Source: RBG-13-51-18 sp963739395 (GTDB taxonomy: Bacteria > Chloroflexota > Dehalococcoidia > Dehalococcoidales > RBG-16-60-22). From it: 64,000 nucleotides of DNA. Numbering within the stretch: position 1 is the stretch's first letter; every line of letters begins with the position of its first letter. The position numbers and the translations under genes are program-made. This document shows, piece by piece, positions 24,925-33,660 of this stretch. The stretch covers positions 124,001 to 188,000 of the forward strand of contig CAVUAE010000001.1 in the NCBI GenBank assembly GCA_963739395.1, in the 5' to 3' direction. The notes below the pieces were generated by a model. It was not told the DNA's origin. It was given only the letters and a program-made list of their open reading frames with translations, and did not search any database.

Positions 24925-27027
24925 TTATTGATTTGTTACTGGCTTGTTTTCTTCTATTTTCCCCTTATAGTCACACTTCATGCACCACGCCTGCTTGCCG
25001 TGCTGCGTCAACAGTCCGCTACATTGTGGGCATGGCTCGGGGAGGGGTTTAAAATTGGTGAGGAAGTTGCAGTCCGGGTAGCCGGAACATCCATAAAAAG
25101 TACGGCGTTTCTTACTTAATCTCTGGATAAGCTCTTTGCCACACTCGGGGCATTTGGCTCCTGTTTTTACCTGGAATGACTGCGTATACTTACACTGCGG
25201 ATAACCACTGCAGGCGATAAACTTCCCGAAGCGCCCCGTTTTAATAAGGAGCGGTTTACCGCATTGGGGGCACATATCGCCGGTAGGTTCATCCGCTAGT
25301 TTTACTTTTTCTGCTGTTAGTACCGCTTTTTCATAGTCCTTCTCGAATGGCGTGTAAAAATCCTGGATAACGCTTGGCCATTGGCGTTCATTGTTGGCGA
25401 TATCATCGAGCTCTTTTTCCATTCCAGCCGTGAACTGGATATTGATAATATCCGGGAAATGCTGCACTAGTAGGTCATTAGTCACCATGCCTAATTCCGT
25501 CGGCTTAAGGATTCCTTTTTCTTTCTCTACGTAGCCGCGATCCTGGATGGTAGAAATTGTCGGCGCATAGGTGCTGGGGCGACCGATACCGTATTGCTCT
25601 AACGTTTTGACTAAGGTGGCTTCGGTATATCGGGGAGGCGGTTGAGTAAAGCGTTGTTCCGGAAAAACACCCAATAGATTCAGCAGGTCGCCCTTGACCA
25701 ATTTCGGCAGCGTGACTTTTCCTTCATCTTCGGCTTCGTCTTTACCCTCACTATAGAGAGTGATAAAACCAGGGAAAATATTGACCGATGTCGCTGTCCT
25801 TAATAAATATGCCTGGTGGTCTTTGGCTTCGATATCAACGGTAGTGTTTTCGAAAATTGCCGCTGCCATCTGGCTGGCAACCATACGCTTCCAGATAAGG
25901 TCATAAAGTCGGAATTGGGCGCTGTTAATGTACTGTTTTATCGTTATTGGTTCACGCTTAATGCGAGTTGGACGGATGGCTTCGTGAGCTTCCTGTGCCC
26001 CTTTTGAACGGGTGGCAAAAACGCGGGGTTTTGGTGGCAGATACTTTTCGCCGTAGGTATCTCGAATATAAGCAATTGTTTCGGCTAATGCCGAAGACGC
26101 AACATGCGTCGAATCCGTGCGCATATAAGTAATCAGGCCGACATTACCCTCGTCGCCGATAGGGAGACCTTCATAAAGCTGTTGAGCTATCGCCATTGTC
26201 TGCTTGGCGCTAAAGCGAAGTTTACGCCAGGCTTCCTGCTGTAGAGTGCTGGTAGTAAAGGGCGGCGCCGGCTGACGCATAACATTTTTAGTAGTAACCT
26301 TTAGCACGTCATAGGCGGCTTGTTTTAGAACGTCCTCTATTGTTTTAGATTCTTCCGCCGTATGGATGTCTATTTTCGTGCCTGGTAATAAGCCAATCAG
26401 TGTCGCCCGGAAGGAAGGTGTTTCGTCTTTCTTACGAAGCTCGACTTCAATAACCCAATATTCTAACGGAACGAACGCTAGTATTTCTCGTTCCCGGTCG
26501 ACGATAATTTTCACAGCAACCGACTGCACTCTGCCGGCAGAAAGCCGTTTCCTGACTTTTTTCCAGAGTAGGGGACTTATTTTGTAGCCAACCAGCCTAT
26601 CTAAAATACGCCTTGCCTGTTGTGCATCTACCAGCTGCATATCGATAGGGCGCGGATTTTGGAACGCTTCTTTGACGGCTTCTTCGGTTATCTCGCGGAA
26701 AACCACGCGCTTAAAAGACTTTCCTTTACCCCCGATCACCTCGGCGAGGTGCCAAGCAATTGCCTCACCCTCACGGTCGGGATCGGTAGCCAGATAGATA
26801 GTAACCGCCTCTTTGGTAGCTTCTTTAAGCTCGTTGACTAATTTTGTTTTAGCTTTAGGCACCACATACCTAGGTTTAAAACCATTCTCGATGTCCAGTC
26901 CCATCTGGCTTCGGGGCAGGTCTCTAACATGACCCAGTGAAGCCTTAATGCTGTAACTTCCCCCAAGGATTTTACTGAGGGTTCTGGTCTTGGCTGGCGA
27001 CTCTACAATAACAAGATTTTTACTCAT
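24925..27027 (-). CDS. topA: DNA topoisomerase I
   Basis: Type IA topoisomerase that relaxes negative supercoils, about 700 residues. The Toprim motifs are IVESPAKT and DPDREGEAIAWH. The active Tyr is in LITYMRTDSTHV. Three C-terminal zinc ribbons follow: CPQCGKPL, CPECGKEL and CPQCSGLL, each with a second Cys pair. The ATG at 27027 is preferred. An in-frame TTG at 27036 overlaps the dprA stop and is an alternative. It follows dprA directly. Confidence 0.97.
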   Translation of the reverse strand: MSKNLVIVESPAKTRTLSKILGGSYSIKASLGHVRDLPRSQMGLDIENGFKPRYVVPKAKTKLVNELKEATKEAVTIYLATDPDREGEAIAWHLAEVIGGKGKSFKRVVFREITEEAVKEAFQNPRPIDMQLVDAQQARRILDRLVGYKISPLLWKKVRKRLSAGRVQSVAVKIIVDREREILAFVPLEYWVIEVELRKKDETPSFRATLIGLLPGTKIDIHTAEESKTIEDVLKQAAYDVLKVTTKNVMRQPAPPFTTSTLQQEAWRKLRFSAKQTMAIAQQLYEGLPIGDEGNVGLITYMRTDSTHVASSALAETIAYIRDTYGEKYLPPKPRVFATRSKGAQEAHEAIRPTRIKREPITIKQYINSAQFRLYDLIWKRMVASQMAAAIFENTTVDIEAKDHQAYLLRTATSVNIFPGFITLYSEGKDEAEDEGKVTLPKLVKGDLLNLLGVFPEQRFTQPPPRYTEATLVKTLEQYGIGRPSTYAPTISTIQDRGYVEKEKGILKPTELGMVTNDLLVQHFPDIINIQFTAGMEKELDDIANNERQWPSVIQDFYTPFEKDYEKAVLTAEKVKLADEPTGDMCPQCGKPLLIKTGRFGKFIACSGYPQCKYTQSFQVKTGAKCPECGKELIQRLSKKRRTFYGCSGYPDCNFLTNFKPLPEPCPQCSGLLTQHGKQAWCMKCDYKGKIEENKPVTNQ

Positions 27028-27032
27028 ATTTA

Positions 27033-28154
27033 TCAATCGACTCTAACTTTATATTCCTGCCGTATTTCTCGTGATAATACATAGTTCATCGTGCCGACTT
27101 GCTTGACCAATCCCTTAAGCTCCATCATGGCGAGTGTGCTACTGACCGTTGCTGCGGGTAGACCACTCCGCTGGCAAACCTCATCGATATGAGACGGCTC
27201 GGCGCTAAGCTGGCTGATGAGTAGCGACTCGGTTTCGGTTGCCGGTAATAATTCGCTCATTTCTATCTGCCTGGCGACAGTAGTCAGGTTTAGTTCTTCG
27301 AGTATATCCGTATAAGTACGCACCAGTTTAGCCTCTCCCATCTGAATGAGGCGGTTGGTGCCACGACTTGCTGGAGATAAAATGCTGCCCGGTACAGCAA
27401 AGACCTCTCGATTTTGCTCCAATGCATCGCGGGCGGTAATCATGGCGCCGCTGTCTTCATCAGCTTCAGTTACAAGCACTCCAAGGCTTAGTCCGCTTAA
27501 AATCCTGTTGCGGCGGGGGAAGTTTTCAGCGTGTGGTTTCATGCCGAGGGGATATTCGCTGATGATTGCCCCGTGCTCCAAAATACCGCGCACCAGATTT
27601 TCATTTTCTGATGGATAAATAATATCCAGACCGCTGGCAAAAACTGCTACGGTCCTGCCGCCAGCTTCGAGAGCGCTTTTGTGGGCCACAGTATCTATGC
27701 CTTTAGCTAACCCACTGACGATGGTTATCTTACTCCGGGCGAGGTCGGTCACTATCTCTTCAGTAATTTGCCTGCCATAAACTGTTGCACGCCGCGTGCC
27801 GACCACTGCCAGACACCATTCGTCCTCCGGCAGCAGCGTTCCTTTAATATAAATTACTGGCGGATAGTCGTAGATTTCTTTAAGACGCTTGGGGTAGTCC
27901 GTGTCTTTGCAGGTGAGTACCTGTAAGTGTTGGCGCGCTATATTTTCCATCTCGGTATCGGGTGATATCTTGTCACGCCATTGGTCAATCGAGCGCAAGA
28001 CCGAGCTATCCAATCCGGCTCTTTTCAGTTCTCCAAGAGGAGCCTTCCAGGCTAATTCCAGGTTGCCGAAATGTTTTTCGAGCTGTCCCAGTCTTACCCG
28101 CCCTATGCCGGGAATATTATTGAAGCCAACCCAGTATTTTAAATCAGTATTCAA
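27033..28154 (-). CDS. dprA: DNA processing protein DprA
   Basis: RecA loader for incoming single-stranded DNA, about 373 residues. Start: the open frame runs on through the tRNA-Ser gene to 28292, which cannot be coding. TTG at 28154 gives the family-like N-terminus (M)NTDLKYWVGFNNIPGIG, though its ribosome site is weak. The Rossmann core has VVGTRRATVYG, SGLAKGIDTVAHK and AVFASGLDIIYP. A winged-helix C-terminus (PSHIDEVCQRSGLPAATVS) is present. No other competence genes are in view. Confidence 0.94.
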   Translation of the reverse strand: MNTDLKYWVGFNNIPGIGRVRLGQLEKHFGNLELAWKAPLGELKRAGLDSSVLRSIDQWRDKISPDTEMENIARQHLQVLTCKDTDYPKRLKEIYDYPPVIYIKGTLLPEDEWCLAVVGTRRATVYGRQITEEIVTDLARSKITIVSGLAKGIDTVAHKSALEAGGRTVAVFASGLDIIYPSENENLVRGILEHGAIISEYPLGMKPHAENFPRRNRILSGLSLGVLVTEADEDSGAMITARDALEQNREVFAVPGSILSPASRGTNRLIQMGEAKLVRTYTDILEELNLTTVARQIEMSELLPATETESLLISQLSAEPSHIDEVCQRSGLPAATVSSTLAMMELKGLVKQVGTMNYVLSREIRQEYKVRVD

Positions 28155-28208
28155 GTAATTAAATTCTAACACAGGGTTGATGGGATGACAAAGGGATGGG
28201 TTTAAATA

Positions 28209-28298
<90 letters not shown>

Positions 28299-28354
28299 GC
28301 GGACATACTATTTTAACAGATTTACTAAATGAATTTATAGTTTAAGAGATTCGT

Positions 28355-28636
28355 TTATTCCGAGCGAAGTCGAGGAAAACCCACGATTAGCTGTTCCTTT
28401 TTAGCTCTTGACCAGCTCTTTATTTGAGTTTCTCTTTTTATTGCTTCTGATATATCAGCAAATTTTTCGGTATAAACCAGTTTCACAGGTTTACGACTTC
28501 GAGTGTATTTTGCCCCTTGTCCTTTATTATGTACTTTTATTCGATGTTCAACATTATTGGTAATACCAGAATAAAGCGAGCCATCTCTACATTTGACTAT
28601 ATAGAAATACCAATTTTGTTTCGTCATTATTTCCAT
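28355..28636 (-). CDS. GIY-YIG domain endonuclease-like protein
   Basis: Single-domain GIY-YIG nuclease of 90-93 residues. WYFYIVKCRDGSLYSGIT holds the GIY-YIG pair with YIV and YSG; EHRIKVHNKGQGAKYTRSR and AIKRETQIKSWSRAKKEQL follow, with the Arg and Glu of the active site. The start is 28636 or, with GGAAATA upstream, 28627. Such UPF0213-like proteins have unclear roles, perhaps DNA repair or mobility. It is enclosed between two tRNA-Ser genes beside a repeat array. Confidence 0.87.
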   Translation of the reverse strand: MEIMTKQNWYFYIVKCRDGSLYSGITNNVEHRIKVHNKGQGAKYTRSRKPVKLVYTEKFADISEAIKRETQIKSWSRAKKEQLIVGFPRLRSE

Positions 28637-28644
28637 GAGTTTTT

Positions 28645-28819
28645 AAGGGTAAACCCCTCGACTCGCTTCACTAAGGCGAAGGCAAACCCTTCGACTCGCT
28701 TCGCTAAGGCAAGGGTAAACCCTTCGACTCGCTTCGCTAAGGCAAGGGTAAACCCCTCGATTCGCTTCACTAAGGCGAAGGTAAACCCCTCGACTCACTT
28801 CGTTCGCTCAGGGTAAACG
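28645..28819. repeat. direct-repeat array, five units of about 33 bp
   Basis: Five head-to-tail copies of a 32-34 bp unit with the core AAACCCTTCGACTCGCTTCG, varying at a few positions (CTAAGGC at the end). The last copy ends in CTCAGGGTAAAC. The units abut without spacers, so it is not CRISPR. The same GTCGAAGGGTTT core appears at 44906-44920. The array touches the tRNA-Ser(CGA) 3' end. Confidence 0.9.
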
Positions 28820-28904
28820 GAGAGGGTGGGATTCGAACCCACGCTCCGCTTGCGCGAAGACCGCTTTTCGAGAGCGGCACCATGAACCACTCGGACACCT
28901 CTCC
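28818..28904 (-). tRNA. tRNA-Ser (CGA)
   Basis: Minus strand, acceptor GGAGAGG/CCTCTCC, G discriminator, no encoded CCA. The anticodon stem CCGCT/AGCGG encloses CTCGAAA, anticodon CGA. The long variable arm (TTCGCGCAAGCGGA region) is typical of tRNA-Ser. Acceptor and T arm are the same as in tRNA-Ser(GGA) nearby. Confidence 0.95.
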
Positions 28905-29018
28905 ATGGCTATCAAATTGTAACGGATAATATATGATTAGAGCAAGGGGTATAAAAATTCAGGCCAGCCATCTTTTAAAGACAGCCGGCCTGACTAATCA
29001 CAAATATCCAGTAACAAA

Positions 29019-30377
29019 CTACTTCTTATAGAACCCGTACTCTCTAACAGCTGCCATTATTGCTTGCAGGTTTTCCAATTTGGGGTTATCCGGGACGGCG
29101 CCAGCAGAAAGGACATATCCCCCTCCTTTACCCACTTCCTGAATCAGCTTGCGGCAGTATTCCTTAACGTCTTTAGGTTCGCCGGTGATAAGCATAGAAG
29201 TAGGTATGTTGCCCTGCAGGCAGTATTTCTTGCCGAGTATCTGTTTGGCTTTAAAGATATCCGTGCGGTCGAAATACCAGATAACCGAGCCCTTAGGGAA
29301 CTGGTCGATATAATCCAGACGCGTATTGTAACCGCCTTCGGCGAACATGCTTTGAATCAAGCCTTCTTTAATCAAAGCATCCATTACTTTTTTGAGCGAT
29401 GGCCAGTAGAAGGTATCGAAGGCTTTTTGCGACATCCAGCCGTCGGCGCCTTTATGGAGCGGGTAAGTAACCATAGTCATAGTATCAAAACCGGGTGTCT
29501 TTAAAATGGTATGTATCTGGAAATCCGCCACGACATCAAGAGCTTTAAGCAGTTTTTGAGGATAGCGAAAGGTATCCTTCATAATACCGGTGGTTCCACG
29601 TAGTGTATCGCCGATGATATCGAATGGCGCTTTAGCGAAGGTGACGCCGCCGATACCCATACCACCACCGCCTCCCCTCATGCCACCCATGGCTTTCATC
29701 GTGGCTTGCTGGGACCTATTAAATTCTTTGCCTACTTCCAGCATTTTCTGAAGCATTTCCTGTACCGGGGGTGTGGCTAGAGGCATAAACTGCATGACAT
29801 GAACATTCTCGGTAATGTTTGTGAATGGCTGGAACATCCGCATCGGCTCGAGGATGCCAAAAGCACGGGGCAGATATTTTCTAATCCAGAAATCAGTGGG
29901 GTCGAGGATTAGGTCGTCGTATTCGTCCGGTGTCATGTACTCACCCTCGACGAACTGCCAGCTGCTACCGTCCTTAGCTAAGCCGTGTCCCGGCCAGGCA
30001 TAAAGCTTATAATCCAGTAGTTCTAATACTTTACCGGGCATTCCCCATGGCATGGCATTAGTTTCCAGTTCGGCGCCGTATTTAGCATTGAATTTGGCGG
30101 CGGCGGCGTAAGCTTTTTCAGGGTTGTACATGGCGTCATAAGCGGTAACACCGTACATCTTTAGTGCCAGACTACCTACTGGCACGCTGCACGGTACCCT
30201 ATCCGGCTCTTTAACGTTATAAACGTCTACCATGCGCTGCTGACGCACTTTATAAGCTTTTTCCGCTTCCGGAGTGGGGAAATTCATCCCTGTAGTGTCG
30301 AGAGTTCTGTTGAGCCGGTATTGTCGTTTTTCCTCCGGCGTCATTTGTGTCCAGTTTTCCGGCAAGTTAGATGGCAT
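29019..30377 (-). CDS. uroporphyrinogen decarboxylase-family (MtaA/CmuA-like) protein
   Basis: A 452-residue member of the URO-D fold superfamily, used in anaerobes as cobamide-dependent methyltransferases or in haem-like chemistry. PDRVPCSVPVG and AYDAMYNPEKAY near the N-terminus and FAEGGYNTRLDY in the core identify it. The zinc-binding HxC pair of MtaA/CmuA is not seen at the position now occupied by FAEGG, so corrinoid methyl transfer is uncertain. A glycine-rich insert (MGGMRGGGGGMGIGG) lies near residue 230. The adjacent cupin gene may be its partner. Confidence 0.82.
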   Translation of the reverse strand: MPSNLPENWTQMTPEEKRQYRLNRTLDTTGMNFPTPEAEKAYKVRQQRMVDVYNVKEPDRVPCSVPVGSLALKMYGVTAYDAMYNPEKAYAAAAKFNAKYGAELETNAMPWGMPGKVLELLDYKLYAWPGHGLAKDGSSWQFVEGEYMTPDEYDDLILDPTDFWIRKYLPRAFGILEPMRMFQPFTNITENVHVMQFMPLATPPVQEMLQKMLEVGKEFNRSQQATMKAMGGMRGGGGGMGIGGVTFAKAPFDIIGDTLRGTTGIMKDTFRYPQKLLKALDVVADFQIHTILKTPGFDTMTMVTYPLHKGADGWMSQKAFDTFYWPSLKKVMDALIKEGLIQSMFAEGGYNTRLDYIDQFPKGSVIWYFDRTDIFKAKQILGKKYCLQGNIPTSMLITGEPKDVKEYCRKLIQEVGKGGGYVLSAGAVPDNPKLENLQAIMAAVREYGFYKK

Positions 30378-30397
30378 GATTTTTCTTCCTTCCTATA

Positions 30398-30904
30398 TTA
30401 TTTACTTTCCTTTTTAAGTGAAAGGTTGGTAACATCCATTACTAAGTCTGGGCGAAAGCTCTTGTCTTTAGCGAAGAATGGCTCTCTGGTTGGCGTCGAG
30501 CCGTCAGTAGGAGCAAGCATCATCTCAATCTGAATAATCGGGCGGTCAACTCTGGTTATTTCCATCGGGCAATGGACTAAACCCGGCGGTAGGGAAATGA
30601 CCGTAGGCTTGGTGAAGACATATTTTTCTTGTTCTTTACCCATATAAAAAACAACTTCACCCCCAAAATCATCGGGGTCGTCCGGATTGCTACCGTACCA
30701 GGCTAAAATCTCTTGAAAGTTGTGGGTATGAGCAGGGTTATCTCCTTTAAACGGTTTTCTAACAAACTGATGACCAAAGGTGTAATTATAGTTTATTAGC
30801 TGTGGGCTTACCCAAAGTCCGTCAAAAATAACGCTTTTATCTGCTTTAAGACGCATCTGCAGATGGGGAGGGTGAGTGATATATTTATCGTATTTCCCCG
30901 CCAT
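30398..30904 (-). CDS. cupin-like protein
   Basis: A 168-residue protein with cupin-style metal-ligand spacing: His residues and Glu in NPAHTHNFQEILAWYG and a later His in SLPPGLVHCPMEI. It could be a small-molecule sensor or isomerase; the substrate is unknown. It lies 20 nt upstream of the URO-D gene in the same transcript. A divergent small zinc-ribbon gene starts on the other side, with a palindrome between them. Confidence 0.7.
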   Translation of the reverse strand: MAGKYDKYITHPPHLQMRLKADKSVIFDGLWVSPQLINYNYTFGHQFVRKPFKGDNPAHTHNFQEILAWYGSNPDDPDDFGGEVVFYMGKEQEKYVFTKPTVISLPPGLVHCPMEITRVDRPIIQIEMMLAPTDGSTPTREPFFAKDKSFRPDLVMDVTNLSLKKESK

Positions 30905-31004
30905 TTACCTCTCCTTAAAATTGAGTTCTGGCGCAATTTTAGTCTATTTGTATTTAAGTTGTCAAAAAGCGATATTGTGATGTTTTTGTGACGGAATAAA
31001 TAAA

Positions 31005-31028
31005 TTATGTGATTTTTACGTTACATAA
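31005..31028. promoter_or_regulatory. possible operator between divergent genes
   Basis: TTATGTGA and TTACATAA form an imperfect inverted repeat with an 8-bp centre, in the AT-rich gap between the cupin (minus) and zinc-ribbon (plus) genes. The arms resemble CRP/FNR-family half sites but the spacing is 2 bp wider than classical. Confidence 0.35.
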
Positions 31029-31090
31029 TATAGGTAATATATCTACAAACATAATATCTGTAAAGTATGTGAGGAGGGTTTAAAGGGAAG

Positions 31091-31258
31091 ATGAACATTG
31101 TCAAACTTAAAGGTTGTAAGCGTTGCGGCGGTGATTTATTCCTGGACCAAGACTTCGAAGGCCACTACATCGTCTGTCTCCAGTGCAGTGCTATTTACGT
31201 AAAAAATTCGAAGCCTATCGAAAAGAAACCCGTAATAAAGAAAATGTACGCTCGCTAA
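31091..31258 (+). CDS. small zinc-ribbon protein, 55 residues
   Basis: Protein too short for most ORF searches. Two Cys pairs, GCKRCGGDL and CLQCSAIYV, 22 residues apart form a zinc ribbon, followed by a lysine-rich tail. AGGAGGG and AAAGGGAAG precede the ATG. It could bind nucleic acid; no function is known. The convergent gene at 31269 starts 10 nt past the stop. Confidence 0.8.
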   Translation: MNIVKLKGCKRCGGDLFLDQDFEGHYIVCLQCSAIYVKNSKPIEKKPVIKKMYAR

Positions 31259-31268
31259 TATAAAGAGT

Positions 31269-31907
31269 TTATTCCTCTTCTTTTGTTTTTTCTTCTACCT
31301 TCTGTTCACGGTCTCTAAGCCAGCGCTTGATATCATCCAGAGCAGGCGGGGATACATAAATCACCTGAATATCCGACGGAAACTGTACCTGATGACCCTC
31401 GCGCATCAATACCAATCCGATTTCATGCTCTTTTAAAGTTTCGTCAATCTTTTTCGTCATCGCTTCGTTACGCTTTTTACTAACAGCTACATAAGCATCG
31501 TAGACTTTAGTGACTACATTAGGATTCTGTAATCCTGCCAGCAAGCACCGACTCCAGTCCATATATTCAGTTAATAGGTCATTATCTTCCAGCGCTTCCA
31601 GGCTGGCTTTTTTATCTATACAGTTTTTGACAATTTTATGTCCTGCTTTATTCAATTCTTTAAGTATTGCCATGCCATCTTTGCCGGAAGAAGATATCAA
31701 TTCATGGTATATCTTGTTAATTTCACCGAGTTTTGCCGAAAGTTCGGCAATCTGTGTTTCTACCTCTTCCCAGTACCGATTAAATTTTTCAAGATAGTCT
31801 TTCGGTAAACCCTCGGTACGATAAATAACAGGAACGAAGAATATCTTCCTGCCTTTTTTAAAACTCTCAACTGGTGGTTTTTCTATTTTACCTAACTCTT
31901 GAGTCAT
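31269..31907 (-). CDS. conserved hypothetical, helical protein
   Basis: Unrecognised 212-residue soluble protein. Residues 40-75 (ETQIAELSAKLGEINKIYHEL) and 130-160 are predicted helices with coiled-coil character. The segment IEKPPVESFKKGRKIFFVPVIY near the start and VIYVSPPALDDIKRWL near the end look structured. The tail is Glu/Lys-rich. No membrane helix or known motif. It probably shares a transcript with the small zinc protein at 31944. Confidence 0.6.
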   Translation of the reverse strand: MTQELGKIEKPPVESFKKGRKIFFVPVIYRTEGLPKDYLEKFNRYWEEVETQIAELSAKLGEINKIYHELISSSGKDGMAILKELNKAGHKIVKNCIDKKASLEALEDNDLLTEYMDWSRCLLAGLQNPNVVTKVYDAYVAVSKKRNEAMTKKIDETLKEHEIGLVLMREGHQVQFPSDIQVIYVSPPALDDIKRWLRDREQKVEEKTKEEE

Positions 31908-31943
31908 GACATCCTCGTATAAAGAATATTGTACAAATAACTA

Positions 31944-32171
31944 TTATTGAATGGTTTTCTCGCAATCCTGGCAGACGAACATCACCGGTCTGAATCTTTT
32001 AATGATTTTCATTTCGGATATCGGTTTCTGTTTCTCACACAAACGGCATTTAAAGGTTACTTCTATACCGATAACCTTTTTTGTTTTAGCTTGGCTTTTA
32101 GTTTTAGGTATGCTTTTAGGTTTAGCTACAGCTTTTGGTTTAACTTTGCCTTTAGATTTTGCTTGAGCCAT
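31944..32171 (-). CDS. lysine-rich small protein with zinc finger
   Basis: A 75-residue protein. The first 30 residues are almost only Lys, Ala, Pro and Ser (AQAKSKGKVKPKAVAKPKS). The C-terminus has two Cys pairs, CRLCEKQ and CQDCEKT, that can bind zinc. This resembles a small nucleic-acid-binding protein. GGAGTTATC precedes the ATG. The function is unknown. Confidence 0.65.
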   Translation of the reverse strand: MAQAKSKGKVKPKAVAKPKSIPKTKSQAKTKKVIGIEVTFKCRLCEKQKPISEMKIIKRFRPVMFVCQDCEKTIQ

Positions 32172-32263
32172 GATAACTCCTTTGAGTTAAATAATAGTCT
32201 TTCATAATAACTTTAGTCAGCTTAAGGTTAAAAAGTCAATATTTTTTAATAGAATAAATAGTA

Positions 32264-32293
32264 TTGTCAATGTGTATAGATTTTAGATATACT
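32264..32293 (+). promoter_or_regulatory. promoter giving a probably leaderless antiporter mRNA
   Basis: -35 TTGTCA (32264-32269) and -10 TATACT (32288-32293), spacer 18 nt. The expected start point, 32300-32302, coincides with the ATG at 32302, and no Shine-Dalgarno sequence is present. Confidence 0.65.
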
Positions 32294-32301
32294 AATTTTA
32301 T

Positions 32302-33480
32302 ATGAACTCGATTATTAGTAACACAGCATTTCAGATGAGCCTGCTGATGTTTGTTGCTTTAGCGGGATATCTGATTGCCTATAGAATTAACCAGTCCGCA
32401 GTAGTTGGAATTATCCTGGCAGGCATTGTTGTCGGCCCAAGTCTGCTGGGTTGGGTAACATATACTGACTTTGTGGCCACGTTAGCCCATCTTGGCGCTA
32501 TAGTCTTGCTGTTCACCATTGGACTGGAATTCAACATAAAAGATATATTGAAAATCCGAAGCTTCGTTATTGCCTTGTGCGGAATTATTGTGCCAGTATT
32601 TGGTGGCTATTTCTTAGCCAGACTGTTTGATTTTGATTTTAATGCTTCTATTTTAATAGGTACTGCGCTTACTGCTACCAGCATTGCCATCACAGCTAAT
32701 GTGTTAAAGGAGATGGGTAAGTTGCAGACTGAAACCGCTAAAACGATTATAGGTGCTGCAGTAATAGATGATATCCTTGCCCTGCTGGCATTATCGGTTA
32801 CCGAAGGTTTAATATCGGGCGATTTATATGCGGCATCGATTACAATTGTCGTGGCAAAGGCGATAGGATTCGTGGTAATCGGTACTATTATCGGAAGAGT
32901 AATACTAACCCGGGTATTAAGGCATCTAGATAAAACAGAAATTTGTACTAAATATCCGGAATCTATTTTTATCTTCACTATTATGATAGCTTTTCTTTAT
33001 GGAATGTCCGCTGAATTGGTTGGATTATCGGCAATAGTGGGTTCCTTTTTAGCAGGGTCTTCATTTGCCGGTGTGAAACTAAAGAACAGCAAGGTATTTC
33101 GAGAAGGAGCGGAGCACTTACAGATTATATTTGCTTCTATATTCTTTGTCTCATTAGGTATTATAATGGACCTCCATTATATGAATCCTAGTGTACTTTG
33201 GTTCGTACTCGCTTTAACTGCCGTGGCTTTAGTCACGAAAATTATCGGCTGTGGATTGCCGGCATTCTTTCAGCGTATGGGTCTTAAAGATTCTCTGATT
33301 ATCGGCATAGGAATGGCTCCCCGCGCCGAAGTGGCTATGATTGTGGCGCTCATCGGACTTAGTCAAAGTTTAATATCGCAGAGCACTTATTCTGCCTTGA
33401 TTCTGATGAGCCTTTTAACAACGATTATTCCTCCTTTGATATTGAGAAACTGGCTCTTCAAACAACAATCCCAAAAATAA
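32302..33480 (+). CDS. CPA2-family cation:proton antiporter
   Basis: Membrane antiporter of 392 residues with about 12 hydrophobic helices, Na+/H+ or K+/H+ exchange (KefB/GerN type). Typical pieces are AGIVVGPSLLGWV, LLFTIGLEFN, LTATSIAITANVL, the ion-site-like GAAVIDDILALLAL with paired Asp, and GMAPRAEVAMIVALIG. It lacks the C-terminal TrkA-N domain. The ATG lies right at the predicted transcription start, without a ribosome site. Confidence 0.9.
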   Translation: MNSIISNTAFQMSLLMFVALAGYLIAYRINQSAVVGIILAGIVVGPSLLGWVTYTDFVATLAHLGAIVLLFTIGLEFNIKDILKIRSFVIALCGIIVPVFGGYFLARLFDFDFNASILIGTALTATSIAITANVLKEMGKLQTETAKTIIGAAVIDDILALLALSVTEGLISGDLYAASITIVVAKAIGFVVIGTIIGRVILTRVLRHLDKTEICTKYPESIFIFTIMIAFLYGMSAELVGLSAIVGSFLAGSSFAGVKLKNSKVFREGAEHLQIIFASIFFVSLGIIMDLHYMNPSVLWFVLALTAVALVTKIIGCGLPAFFQRMGLKDSLIIGIGMAPRAEVAMIVALIGLSQSLISQSTYSALILMSLLTTIIPPLILRNWLFKQQSQK

Positions 33481-33525
33481 TGACATATTTTTAAAACAAA
33501 AATTGTTTTCGACGTTTAAATCAGC

Positions 33526-33555
33526 TTGCGAAGGATTCATAATTTATCGTATAAT
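33526..33555 (+). promoter_or_regulatory. promoter before tRNA-Arg and the por operon
   Basis: -35 TTGCGA (33526-33531), -10 TATAAT (33550-33555), spacer 18 nt. The start point near 33562 is 6 nt before the tRNA. No terminator is seen between the tRNA and porG. Confidence 0.7.
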
Positions 33556-33567
33556 TTCTATTAGTTA

Positions 33568-33640
33568 GCCCCTGTAGCTCAGGTGGATAGAGCACCAGCC
33601 TCCGGAGTTGGTCGCGAGCGTTCGAGTCGCTCCAGGGGCA
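33568..33640 (+). tRNA. tRNA-Arg (CCG)
   Basis: Acceptor GCCCCTG/CAGGGGC with A discriminator and no encoded CCA. The anticodon stem CCAGC/GTTGG encloses CTCCGGA, anticodon CCG. It lies only 20 nt upstream of porG, so the tRNA may be processed from the por transcript. Confidence 0.95.
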
Positions 33641-33660
33641 GTTTTATATACGGAGTGAAA

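Noticed and set aside
28517..28816. Plus-strand frame of 99 codons with repeated VNPSTRFAKAR units
   Set aside because: It is only the translation of the direct-repeat array and the opposite strand of the GIY-YIG gene.
28645..28819. Possible CRISPR array
   Set aside because: The repeat units are contiguous with no unique spacers and no cas genes are near.
33583..33660. Longer start for porG
   Set aside because: These codons lie in tRNA-Arg and its 3' flank; the ATG at 33661 has a ribosome site and the family N-terminus.
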